DNA of 48,365 bases from CAMCYM01 sp964405405 (GCA_964405405.1 CAYONT010000012.1:1-48365), one strand, 5' to 3'. Shown: positions 24,526 to 31,682, numbered from the stretch's first letter. Numbers and translations are program-made. Notes: generated by a model not told the origin, from the sequence alone.

Positions 24526-24817
24526 CGTGAGCACAAGAGGTTGGAAAGAGATCAAAGACGAAGTTTATGGGAAAAAAGGCTCTTCTCGACGTGATGAGTT
24601 AGAGCTTGAGTTCGAAACATTTAAGATTGGATTGCTTTTAAAAAAGGCACGCGAAGAAAAACACTTAACACAGGAACAACTTGCGGAATTGGTGGATAAG
24701 AAAAGAAGTTACATTTCGAGGGTTGAAAATGATGGGAGCAATATGACGCTCAAAACATTGTTTGACATCGTTGAAAAAGGTTTGGGCGGAAAAGTGAAAA
24801 TATCAATTCAAATTTAA
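24506..24817 (+). CDS. higA: HigA-like XRE-family antitoxin
   Basis: 103 residues, overlapping the toxin gene by 20 nt. The helix-turn-helix domain occupies about residues 40-95: LLLKKAREEKHLTQEQLAEL, then DKKRSYISRVENDGSNM, then LKTLFDIVEKGLGG. This is the canonical Cro/CI (XRE) fold of HigA antitoxins; the extended N-terminus probably contacts the toxin. AT-rich like its partner. It should bind the 16-bp palindrome at 24153-24168. Confidence 0.87.
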   Translation: MTQRPNDVSTRGWKEIKDEVYGKKGSSRRDELELEFETFKIGLLLKKAREEKHLTQEQLAELVDKKRSYISRVENDGSNMTLKTLFDIVEKGLGGKVKISIQI

Positions 24818-24957
24818 GGACGTACTCCAACAGAAAAAGAAGCGCCAGATTTCTCTGACTGTCCATTGGCAGAACGTTCAACGTCACTCTGAAGTGCTCG
24901 GTTTCAGCGGGACACGATGCGGGCGAGTGGAACGACGGGGCGGGGTGGGTTGCGGAT
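24818..24957. other. Intergenic sequence after higA
   Basis: 140 bases in which GC content returns from the AT-rich toxin-antitoxin level to the chromosomal level. No gene, terminator or clear IS end was seen. Confidence 0.5.
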
Positions 24958-24980
24958 TCAGCGAGGCGAAGCCGAGCGTC
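24958..24980. repeat. Single hairpin-repeat element before panB
   Basis: One element with GGC-GAA-GCC core inside AGCGAG...GAGCG arms, closely similar to the last element of array B, including the preceding GATTCAGCG-type text. It lies upstream of panB and not directly after a stop on its own polarity, so it may be a stranded remnant whose gene was replaced by the accessory island. Confidence 0.7.
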
Positions 24981-24981
24981 G

Positions 24982-24989
24982 TAACTTCG
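24982..24989 (+). promoter_or_regulatory. -7-like box TAACTTCG before panB
   Basis: TAnnTTCG form, 5 nt before the ATG at 24995, immediately after the hairpin element. Confidence 0.4.
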
Positions 24990-24994
24990 GGGCG

Positions 24995-25810
24995 ATGTCC
25001 ATCCACCAAGAAGCCAAACGCATCACCACCCAGGTGCTGCAGGAGATGAAGCAGCGCGGCGAGAAGATCGCCATGCTCACCGCGTACGATTACACCATGG
25101 CCACCATTGTGGACCAGGCCGGGGTCGATGTCATCCTGGTGGGTGACAGTGCCTCGAATGTCATGGCGGGCAACGAGACCACCCTGCCCATCACCCTGGA
25201 CCAAATGATCTACCACGCCACCAGCGTGGTGCGGGCCGCCAAGCGCGCCCTCGTCGTGGTGGATTTGCCCTTCGGCACCTACCAGGGCAACTCGAAGGAA
25301 GCCCTGAATTCCGCCATCCGCATCATGAAAGAGAGCGGCGCGCATGCCGTGAAGATCGAAGGCGGCCGGGAAATCAAGGAGAGCGTCGAGCGCATCCTCA
25401 GCGCGGGAATCCCTGTGATGGGCCACCTGGGGTTGACGCCGCAGTCGATTTACAAGTTTGGCACGTACACCGTGCGGGCGAAGGAGGAGGCGGAGGCCCA
25501 GCGGTTGCGGGAGGATGCCGACTTGCTGGACGCGCTCGGTTGCTTTGCCGTCGTGTTCGAGAAGATTCCGGCGCAGTTGGCTGCGGAGGTGAGTGCGAAG
25601 CTGCACTGCCCCACCATCGGCATCGGGGCGGGCGGGGCGTGCGATGGCCAGGTCCTCGTGTTGCACGACATGGTCGGTCTCACCCAGGCCTTTTCGCCGC
25701 GGTTTTTGCGACGTTATTTGGACTTGGCAGGCCAAATCTCAACCGCCATCGAGCACTATGTCCGGGATGTGCGCGACGGGGACTTCCCCAACGCCCACGA
25801 GCAATACTGA
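24995..25810 (+). CDS. panB: 3-methyl-2-oxobutanoate hydroxymethyltransferase
   Basis: 271 residues, normal for PanB, the first committed enzyme of pantothenate synthesis, which adds a hydroxymethyl group from methylene-tetrahydrofolate to 2-oxoisovalerate. Family motifs are MLTAYDYTMATIVDQAG, VGDSASNV (metal-binding Asp), VVVDLPFGTYQ, HAVKIEGG, MGHLGLTPQS and the catalytic Glu in VFEKIP, followed by TIGIGAG. All metal and substrate residues appear intact. It is followed after three bases by the pseudouridine synthase gene. Confidence 0.95.
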   Translation: MSIHQEAKRITTQVLQEMKQRGEKIAMLTAYDYTMATIVDQAGVDVILVGDSASNVMAGNETTLPITLDQMIYHATSVVRAAKRALVVVDLPFGTYQGNSKEALNSAIRIMKESGAHAVKIEGGREIKESVERILSAGIPVMGHLGLTPQSIYKFGTYTVRAKEEAEAQRLREDADLLDALGCFAVVFEKIPAQLAAEVSAKLHCPTIGIGAGGACDGQVLVLHDMVGLTQAFSPRFLRRYLDLAGQISTAIEHYVRDVRDGDFPNAHEQY

Positions 25811-25813
25811 GGC

Positions 25814-26617
25814 ATGGAGGAGGCACGTGATGTTCCGGGGTCGGAAGCGGGAGCGGGAGCGGGAGCGGGGTCGGGATTTGTCCGACGGCCCAAGGTGATG
25901 CCGCTGCGGAGTCATCCGGGGAACCTGCAGATCTTGTACGAGGATAACCACCTCCTGGCGGTGAACAAGCGGCCGTCGGACGTGGTCCAGGAGGACGCCT
26001 CGGGGGATGCGTCGCTGTGCCGGGTGGTGGCCACATATGTCAAGGAGAAGTACGGAAAGCCGGGGGATGCCTTCATCGGGACGGTGCACCGGCTGGACCG
26101 TCCCGTGAGCGGAGTCATTTTGTACGCCCGCACCTCCAAGGCCCTGTCCCGGCTGACGAACATGTTTCGGATGCGCGAAGTCCAGAAGACGTACTGGGCC
26201 GTGGTCCGGCCAGCCCTGGCCCAGGCAGAGGGGCATGTGATCAACTACCTGGCGAAGAACGAACAGACGAACAAGAGCTACGCCTTCGATGCGCCAGGGC
26301 CGGGGCGCCGCGAGTCGGAGCTGATCTACCGGGTGGTCGGGGATTCGGACCAGTATACTTTTGTGGAGGTTTGGCCTAAAACCGGCCGCCACCACCAAAT
26401 CCGCGTCACGCTGGCGTCGCTCGGAAGTCCCATCAAGGGCGACATCAAATACGGCGCGCGCCGGACGAACGACAACGCCTCCATCCACCTGCACGCCCGC
26501 CGGATCGACTTCATGCACCCGGTGCGCCGGGAACCCATATCCATCATCGCGCCGCCGCCGGAGGACGCCATCTGGAACGAATGGGTGCGCCAGGAGGTCG
26601 CCCGCGCAGGGCGCTGA
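25814..26617 (+). CDS. RluA-family RNA pseudouridine synthase
   Basis: 267 residues from the ATG at 25814. The catalytic Asp is D95 in HRLDRPVSG. Other family blocks are ILYEDNHLLAVNKRPSDVVQ near the N-terminus, RMREVQKTYWAVV, and KTGRHHQIRVTLASLGSPI. No S4 RNA-binding domain is present, so it is the short RluA-type form; the target uridine (rRNA or tRNA) is undetermined. The first ~28 residues include AGAGAGSG, encoded by a GGGAGC hexanucleotide repeat, and look like an expansion. The ATG at 25898 (residue 29) is an alternative start that omits it. Confidence 0.88.
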   Translation: MEEARDVPGSEAGAGAGAGSGFVRRPKVMPLRSHPGNLQILYEDNHLLAVNKRPSDVVQEDASGDASLCRVVATYVKEKYGKPGDAFIGTVHRLDRPVSGVILYARTSKALSRLTNMFRMREVQKTYWAVVRPALAQAEGHVINYLAKNEQTNKSYAFDAPGPGRRESELIYRVVGDSDQYTFVEVWPKTGRHHQIRVTLASLGSPIKGDIKYGARRTNDNASIHLHARRIDFMHPVRREPISIIAPPPEDAIWNEWVRQEVARAGR

Positions 26618-26668
26618 CCTGCGTTCCGAAGGGGACCGCGGTCACACCGACTGCCCCGGAGCCGGTCG

Positions 26669-26676
26669 TATCTTTG
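26669..26676 (+). promoter_or_regulatory. -7 box TATCTTTG before trxB
   Basis: Exact TAnnTTTG with 4 nt (CGGC) before the ATG at 26681, predicting a near-leaderless mRNA. Confidence 0.5.
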
Positions 26677-26680
26677 CGGC

Positions 26681-27643
26681 ATGCAAGCGACCCCTGAACA
26701 CGTCAAGTGCCTGATCATCGGCTCAGGCCCCTCCGGATATACCGCCGCCATTTACGCCGCCCGCGCGGACATGAAACCCGTTCTCTACCAGGGCGTCCAG
26801 CCCGGCGGTCAGCTCATGGACACCACCGAGGTGGACAACTTCCCGGGCTACCCTACCGGGGTGCGCGGTCCCGAAATGATGGCCGACCTGGAAGCCCAGG
26901 CCCGCCGCTTCGAGACCGACGTCCGCAACGGATGGGTCACCGAGGTCGACTTCACGGGCCCGGTGCACAAGGTTTGGATCGGCGAGGGCGACCAGCGCCA
27001 CGAAATCCATGCGGACTCGGTCATCATCTCCACCGGAGCGTCGGCAAAATGGCTGGGCCTCGAGAGCGAGTTGCGCCTGCGGGACCTGGGCGGCGGGGTC
27101 AGTGCCTGCGCCGTGTGCGACGGTTTTTTCTACCGCGGCCAGGAGGTCGTCATCGTGGGCGCCGGTGACACCGCTTGTGAGGAGGCCAGCTACCTGGCCA
27201 AACTCTGCACCCAAGTCACGATGCTCGTCCGCCGCGGCGAAATGCGCGCCTCCAAGGCCATGCAGCACCGGGTCCTCAACACCCCCAACATCACGGTCCG
27301 CTGGAACACAGAGACGCTCGAGGTCCTCGGGGACCAGGGGGTCGAAGGGGTGCGCGTCATGGACCACGGAACCGGAACCGAGTCGGTCATCCCCTGCACG
27401 GGTTTCTTCGTGGCGATCGGGCACAAACCCAACACGGACATCTTCCGAGGCTGGATCAACCTGGACGAGCAGGGTTACATCCAGTACGCCCAGCCGGGTA
27501 CCACCCGCACGAACATCGAGGGCGTATTCGTCAGCGGTGACGCCGCGGACAAGCAATACCGCCAGGCCATCACGGCCGCCGGCACGGGCTGCATGGCCGC
27601 CCTCGATGCCGAGCGCTACCTGGCCGCGCGGGGCATCCACTGA
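26681..27643 (+). CDS. trxB: Thioredoxin-disulfide reductase
   Basis: 320 residues, the usual length. It transfers electrons from NADPH via FAD to thioredoxin. The FAD motif GSGPSGYTAAIYAAR is at about residues 13-27, the redox-active C143-A-V-C146 in SACAVCDGFFY, the NADPH motif GAGDTACEEA follows, and the C-terminal FAD block is VFVSGDAADKQYRQAITAAG with GCMAALDAE. The start is fixed by the family N-terminus and the -7 box. A GC-hairpin array begins just after the stop and the hipA gene converges on it. Confidence 0.96.
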   Translation: MQATPEHVKCLIIGSGPSGYTAAIYAARADMKPVLYQGVQPGGQLMDTTEVDNFPGYPTGVRGPEMMADLEAQARRFETDVRNGWVTEVDFTGPVHKVWIGEGDQRHEIHADSVIISTGASAKWLGLESELRLRDLGGGVSACAVCDGFFYRGQEVVIVGAGDTACEEASYLAKLCTQVTMLVRRGEMRASKAMQHRVLNTPNITVRWNTETLEVLGDQGVEGVRVMDHGTGTESVIPCTGFFVAIGHKPNTDIFRGWINLDEQGYIQYAQPGTTRTNIEGVFVSGDAADKQYRQAITAAGTGCMAALDAERYLAARGIH

Positions 27644-27646
27644 CCG

Positions 27647-27765
27647 CGCGATCCGCGCGCGGGAAATAGGAGATGCCGCGCGCAGCGCGCGCGGGAAATA
27701 GGAGATGCCGCGCGCAGCGCGCGCGGGAAATAGGAGACACTGTGCGCTCGCGCGGCTTCAGCGCC
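27647..27765. repeat. Hairpin/linker repeat array after trxB
   Basis: Three copies at a 32-bp period (GGGAAATAGG starting at 27661, 27693 and 27725) of a purine linker GGGAAATAGGAGATG joined to an alternating GC hairpin, CCGCGCGC-AGC-GCGCGCGG. The third copy diverges after GGAGA. The linker lies on the trxB mRNA strand, the same polarity as in arrays A and B. The array runs into the hipA stop codon. Confidence 0.85.
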
Positions 27766-27792
27766 GGACTTCGTTCAACCACTGAACTCGGA
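27744..27792. repeat. Left 49-bp direct repeat of the hipBA module
   Basis: 49 bp matching 29513-29561 at 47 positions in the same orientation. It encodes the last residues of HipA (RVQWLNEVRR) and its stop. A perfect inverted repeat GGAAGGCC-GG-GGCCTTCC (27790-27807) sits at its inner edge within hipA. Confidence 0.9.
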
Positions 27793-29041
27793 AGGCCGGG
27801 GCCTTCCGTTCACAGGCGGCAACCGAAAGCCCCACGTTGCGCGCTTCTTCCCGCCAATCCTGGACCGCGACAAGCACCTCCTCGAGGATGCCCAGCGCTT
27901 CCCCATGTTCCAAGCGGAAGTATGGTGCAACCTGCATGGCCAGCTTCCAATCCAACGCGTTGTCCGTCTCTGAAACATTCAAATGCAGCCCCCTTGCCGT
28001 CTCAACAGGATTGAGGTCGTAAGCGGGCGAGAGCACCCAACTGCCCTCTTGGAACAAAAAGCCATGGTTCCGAAGGTGGTCATCTGCGTTGGAGATGCAG
28101 AGATTGAAGACCATTCGGCGAAAGAGCTGGGCCAAATCCGCATCAGCCTTCCCCCCACGGGATGTGATGAAATCCACCAAATCCAGGTAGCTCCCCCCCT
28201 CTTGTCCATCTTCCTGTTGGAGCTGGGTCATGGCAGAAGCAAAATGAATGCGTCCCCCGTTTTCACTTCGATCAAATCGTCGGGCAAGAAACGTGTGGTG
28301 CTGGCTGGAAAATCTCCTGATTTGGCATTCCGCCACCTCGATTCCCGCCCTTTTTGCCAGCCGATGCGCCACAAACTCCCACGCTCCGGCGTCGAAGTCG
28401 TCGCCGAGGCTTGGGAATTTGGCCATCCACAAAGCCCCCGTCTCATCCACGATGCTCGCCTTCGGACGGGCACCACCCAGGGAAGCCCCGGGAGCGACAA
28501 GCAGGTTGAGCCAATGGTTGTATTCCGGATCATCTGGGGCATTCTCCCCCTCGAGAAGCAAGGAGGCGGATTCCAGTTCCCTCAGAGAGGCCCATGGCGG
28601 GGTGGCCTCCTTTGCGTTGTCGTCCAAGAAAGGCCCCTCCAGCACGCGTTTGAACCGAAGACCTCCCATGCGGTGCCCGTCGTACACCCCGAGCAGGTAG
28701 TCACTCTCAAACAGCGGGCGCTCCATCCTTCCCTCCAACCGAGCCACCGCAGCCTCCCGTCTCTGCAGCAGCACCCGGCCCCACCGGTCAGGGGCCGAGT
28801 CTAGGAAAGCGCCGAAATTGGGATGGTTGTTTTGCAGAAACTGACGCCCCTCAAACAACTCCAACGTAGGGTCTATCTGAGCGGACTCCCTCGAATGCAA
28901 CCAATCGAGCTCATACGTAAAAGCAAACACCTCCTTCCCCCGGATGCGATCAGCGTAGAGGACGCCTACCGCCCTCGGACCCTCCATGCCCACCCAGTCC
29001 GCAAACACATACAAGCTGCGTTTCCCAACCCGATCCTTCAT
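27758..29041 (-). CDS. hipA: HipA-like serine/threonine kinase toxin
   Basis: 427 residues, near the size of E. coli HipA, a kinase that arrests growth by phosphorylating a translation factor (GltX in E. coli). Visible parts: an N-terminal HipA_N-like beta domain (residues 8-140), the Gly-rich loop APGASLGGARPKA (183-195), the ATP-binding Lys in WMAKFPS, the catalytic NADDHLRNHGF (318-328) and the metal-binding Asp in YDLNP. All kinase residues look intact. Paired with the XRE gene at 29038-29361 through an ATGA overlap. Its 3' end lies in the left direct repeat. Confidence 0.9.
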   Translation of the reverse strand: MKDRVGKRSLYVFADWVGMEGPRAVGVLYADRIRGKEVFAFTYELDWLHSRESAQIDPTLELFEGRQFLQNNHPNFGAFLDSAPDRWGRVLLQRREAAVARLEGRMERPLFESDYLLGVYDGHRMGGLRFKRVLEGPFLDDNAKEATPPWASLRELESASLLLEGENAPDDPEYNHWLNLLVAPGASLGGARPKASIVDETGALWMAKFPSLGDDFDAGAWEFVAHRLAKRAGIEVAECQIRRFSSQHHTFLARRFDRSENGGRIHFASAMTQLQQEDGQEGGSYLDLVDFITSRGGKADADLAQLFRRMVFNLCISNADDHLRNHGFLFQEGSWVLSPAYDLNPVETARGLHLNVSETDNALDWKLAMQVAPYFRLEHGEALGILEEVLVAVQDWREEARNVGLSVAACERKAPAFRVQWLNEVRR

Positions 29042-29361
29042 GGCTGGATGTCCTTTTTGGGGGCACGCTTTGCACGCTGCAGACCGATGTCTTGGATCTT
29101 TCGGCCGAGAACATCATCGCTTGCAAGCAACGCAAAATCTCCCTCCAGACCCAGCACCTTCAGGACATTGAGGTAATGACCAATGCCCACACCCGATTCT
29201 CCCTTTTCTACTTTCACCAAGGTGGAACGAGCCATGCCCGCACGTTGGGCAACCTGTTCCGCACTCAACTGTCTGCGCAATCGGGCGAGCCGAATGTTCT
29301 CCCCCAATTGTGTGAGGATGCGCTGCATGCGGGGCAAAATGACGGGAGCCTTGTTGGGCAT
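29038..29361 (-). CDS. hipB: HipB-like XRE-family antitoxin
   Basis: 107 residues from the ATG at 29361. The helix-turn-helix domain spans about residues 17-75 (LGENIRLARLRRQLSAEQVA, then RAGMARSTLVKVEKGESGVG), followed by YLNVLKVLGLEGDFALLA, typical of HipB-type partners of HipA kinases. A much longer frame runs upstream to 29565, but it would cross the palindromic promoter and a copied hipA tail, so it is rejected. Expected to bind the ATGAATATTCAT palindrome and repress its own operon. Confidence 0.88.
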   Translation of the reverse strand: MPNKAPVILPRMQRILTQLGENIRLARLRRQLSAEQVAQRAGMARSTLVKVEKGESGVGIGHYLNVLKVLGLEGDFALLASDDVLGRKIQDIGLQRAKRAPKKDIQP

Positions 29362-29366
29362 AACAA

Positions 29367-29410
29367 ATGAATATTCATACAAAAATAGTTTATTTTGTCT
29401 CAATATACAA
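29367..29410 (-). promoter_or_regulatory. hipBA promoter and palindromic operator
   Basis: On the minus strand, a TTG at 29410-29408, 20 bp of spacing and the exact -7 box TATTTTTG (29387-29380) match the Bacteroidota promoter. The perfect 12-bp palindrome ATGAATATTCAT (29367-29378) lies between the box and the hipB start and is the likely HipB operator. Confidence 0.6.
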
Positions 29411-29423
29411 TCATTATACCTCT

Positions 29424-29512
29424 TCAAGCGGCGAAGCCGCGACATTTCCGCGCTCCGCGCGCGGAGATGGGAAACACTGCGCGCTCCGCGCGCTGGAAAC
29501 AGGAGATGTCGG
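29424..29512. repeat. Hairpin/linker repeats upstream of hipB
   Basis: A GCGGC-GAA-GCCGC element with a GACATTTCC linker is followed by two CGCGC-TCC-GCGCG hairpins with GGAGATGGGAAAC and GGAAACAGGAGATG linkers. Polarity switches midway: the first element has the orientation of array A and the next two the reverse. The reversed part leads into the right direct repeat. Confidence 0.75.
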
Positions 29513-29561
29513 GCGCTCGCGCGGCTTGAGCGCCGGATTTCGTTCAACCACTGAACTCGGA
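29513..29561 (-). pseudogene. Copied hipA 3' tail (right 49-bp direct repeat)
   Basis: Near-identical copy of the hipA tail; on the minus strand it reads LRVQWLNEIRR, but the TGA stop has become TCA. No further hipA sequence follows upstream. Either a remnant of a second hipA or a duplication made when the module was inserted. Confidence 0.85.
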
Positions 29562-29620
29562 GCACTCCCCTCCCCAGAAATCAGAGCAGTCTCCGGTCGC
29601 AGGGGCAAAGGGTTGCCTCA

Positions 29621-29680
29621 ATTGGCTCCGTTGGGCTCCGTTGGGCTCCGCTGGGCTATACTGGACTCCGTTGGGCTCCG
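29621..29680. repeat. 10-bp tandem repeat, six copies
   Basis: Six near-identical copies of TTGGGCTCCG (29621-29680), the fourth and fifth diverged. Unrelated to the hairpin family. No gene covers it credibly. Confidence 0.9.
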
Positions 29681-29699
29681 GCCGTCACGGGCAGGCGGG

Positions 29700-29963
29700 A
29701 GTGCTCTTCCGCCGCGCAGCGGCGCTGTCTCCGCGCGCAGCGCGATATCAAGCGGCGAAGCCGCGACATTTCCAGCGGCGAAGCCGCGACATTTCCAGCG
29801 GCNNNNNNNNNNNNNNNNNNNNNNNNNNNNNNNNNNNNNNNNNNNNNNNNNNNNNNNNNNNNNNNNNNNNNNNNNNNNNNNNNNNNNNNNNNNNNNNNNN
29901 NNAGCGGCGAAGCCGCGGTATTTCCGCGCGCAGCGCGATCTCAAGCGGCGAAGCCGCAGTATC
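29700..29963. repeat. Hairpin/linker repeat array after the secreted modular protein
   Basis: At least five copies of GCGGC-GAA-GCCGC joined by GACATTTCC or GGTATTTCC linkers (unit about 23 bp), plus CGCGCAGCGCG elements, around a gap of N. On the mRNA strand of the minus gene that ends at 29964 these read as GGAAATGTC linkers and UUC-loop hairpins, the usual polarity. The region 29562-29699 between the right direct repeat and this array holds only the 10-bp repeat and no gene. Confidence 0.85.
29803..29902. other. Assembly gap, 100 N
   Basis: Exactly 100 N, bordered on both sides by the same 23-bp hairpin unit, so the true length is unknown and probably reflects collapsed repeats. Confidence 0.98.
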
Positions 29964-31625
29964 TCAATCGCAAGACGTATCGAACACCCCGAGCCACATG
30001 AGCAGGTCACCTGCCCCCACGGTGCTGTCGCCGTTGAAATCGCCGAAGCAGGGAGAGCCATAACCCCCTACCCCACCGTCACCGGAACCGGAACCGGAAC
30101 CAGAACCCGAGCCTGGATCGGAGGCGATGCAGCGCTCGGATGTTGCATCCCAAACCGTACCCTCACCGCAGTAGGCAGAGGGATGGATGTCGCAAGAACC
30201 ATCGTCCTCGGTGGCCGCAGGATTGAAGTTGAGCGCAATCGATTGGGTGCATCCGAATACCTCGATCGCATCGCAGACACCGTCGTTGTCCACGTCCGCG
30301 ACACAGTTGCCCGCGCAGTCGAGGTAGGCAGCCGTGGGGTAGGTGCAGGTGCCGGCAATGGAGGCTCCCGGTGCAAAGTTGCAAGCCGATGCATCCAAGC
30401 ATCCTACGTAGGCACAAGAGCCATTGTCGTCGGTGGCAGAGGGGTTGAAGTTGGCCGCAGCTGCATCCGTGCAACCCGGTACCTCAAAGGGGTTGCAGAT
30501 GCCATCTCCATCCGTGTCGAGGAGGCAATTGCCCGCGCAATCGTATCCTGTAGGCGGGAAGGTGCAGGCGGCCGGATCCGTGGCCAAAGGGTTGAAATTG
30601 CAAGCAGAAACCTGCTGACATCCCAACACTTCGAACGGATCGCAAACACCATCCCCATCCGTGTCCTGGAGGCAATCGCCTGCACAGTTGTAACCCGTGG
30701 CAGGGTAGTTGCAGGATGCAGGGTCGGTGGCGGCTGGGGCGTAATTGCAAGCCGTCGCATCCTGACAACCCGCCACCTCCACCGGATCGCAGACCCCATC
30801 CCCGTCCGTGTCCTGGAGACAGGCACCGGCACAGTTGTAGTGCGTTGCGGGCAACACACAGGAGCCATCGTCTCCCGTCGCAACGGGGTTGTAATTGCAG
30901 GCCTGGGGATTCATGCAGCCCGCCACCCCGGTGGTAAACGAACCCGTGAAAATCTGCTCGTTGAACGGATTGCCCCCGACGAACACCTGGACATTGAGCG
31001 TTCCCGTCACGACACCCGTCGTGGTCAGTTGGGCGAGGAGGACCCGGTTTTGGGCGTTGGGGGTGCCGTTGGTGGCACCGGGCAGCACGAACCAGCTTCC
31101 TCCCGTCGAACTGTTGACCACCAGGGGCGCACCCGTTTGGAATGCCCCCAGGGCCGGCCCGATGCCGATGTTTCCGATGCTTTGGCTTCCGGAAGCGGAC
31201 GAACTGGAGGCCAAACCAATGGTCACCCAGGAATCGAAGTTCAGGTCCGGGAACATCCCCAAGAAGAAGGGATTGATGTCCGTCCCAAAGTTTCCGCCGG
31301 CTCCATGGTGCCAAAAGGTGGTCGAAGAAGTGATATCCAAGGGTTGCTCGTCATTCCCAAAGACGGCGGGCAGGAAGTCCGTGGGTTGGGAGAGTTGGGC
31401 ATAGATGCGGTACGTGCGCATGCCTGTGAGGTCTGAGGATCCCACAACGCCACCATGCACAGCCGTGGTTTCTACATGAATGCCGGTCATTTGCGAAAGG
31501 ACGACCCAGGGCAGCAAAGAGAGTGCAGCCATCAGAATCGATGCCCAAAAAAGGGGGTAGGAGGGTGCGGTGGGAGCCAGTGTTGCGCACAACATCGGCT
31601 CCAAGGTGTGGGTCTTGGGGTGCAT
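29964..31625 (-). CDS. Secreted protein with TSP3-like calcium-binding modules and dockerin-like C-terminus
   Basis: About 553 residues from the ATG at 31625 (ATG at 31595 also possible). A signal segment (ASILMAALSLLPWVVLSQ) precedes an N-terminal domain (TTAVHGGVVGSSDLTGMRTY, AVFGNDEQPL, FDSWVTIGLA) of a type common in Bacteroidota secreted proteins. Then come four full ~49-residue modules and two half modules, each with GCxDxxACNYxPxAT and most with DTDGDGVCDPxE, like thrombospondin type 3 calcium loops with paired cysteines. A Gly-Ser linker from a GGAACC-type repeat leads to a last EF-hand-like block GDFNGDSTVGAGDLLMWLG. The tail may serve sorting or attachment; this is inference. Confidence 0.8.
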   Translation of the reverse strand: MHPKTHTLEPMLCATLAPTAPSYPLFWASILMAALSLLPWVVLSQMTGIHVETTAVHGGVVGSSDLTGMRTYRIYAQLSQPTDFLPAVFGNDEQPLDITSSTTFWHHGAGGNFGTDINPFFLGMFPDLNFDSWVTIGLASSSSASGSQSIGNIGIGPALGAFQTGAPLVVNSSTGGSWFVLPGATNGTPNAQNRVLLAQLTTTGVVTGTLNVQVFVGGNPFNEQIFTGSFTTGVAGCMNPQACNYNPVATGDDGSCVLPATHYNCAGACLQDTDGDGVCDPVEVAGCQDATACNYAPAATDPASCNYPATGYNCAGDCLQDTDGDGVCDPFEVLGCQQVSACNFNPLATDPAACTFPPTGYDCAGNCLLDTDGDGICNPFEVPGCTDAAAANFNPSATDDNGSCAYVGCLDASACNFAPGASIAGTCTYPTAAYLDCAGNCVADVDNDGVCDAIEVFGCTQSIALNFNPAATEDDGSCDIHPSAYCGEGTVWDATSERCIASDPGSGSGSGSGSGDGGVGGYGSPCFGDFNGDSTVGAGDLLMWLGVFDTSCD

Positions 31626-31682
31626 CAAGCGTAGATTGGTGGCTTGAAGATAGGCACCAATCGACGAAAAAATACCTTTTAA

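Noticed and set aside
27787..27815. Terminator at the GGAAGGCC/GGCCTTCC palindrome
   Set aside because: It lies inside hipA coding sequence and has no T tract.
29361..29565. N-terminal extension of hipB by 68 residues
   Set aside because: It would translate through the hipBA promoter, its operator and the copied hipA tail.
27647..29963. CRISPR arrays
   Set aside because: Repeats are short hairpins with near-identical 7-16 nt linkers; no unique spacers of about 30 nt and no cas genes.
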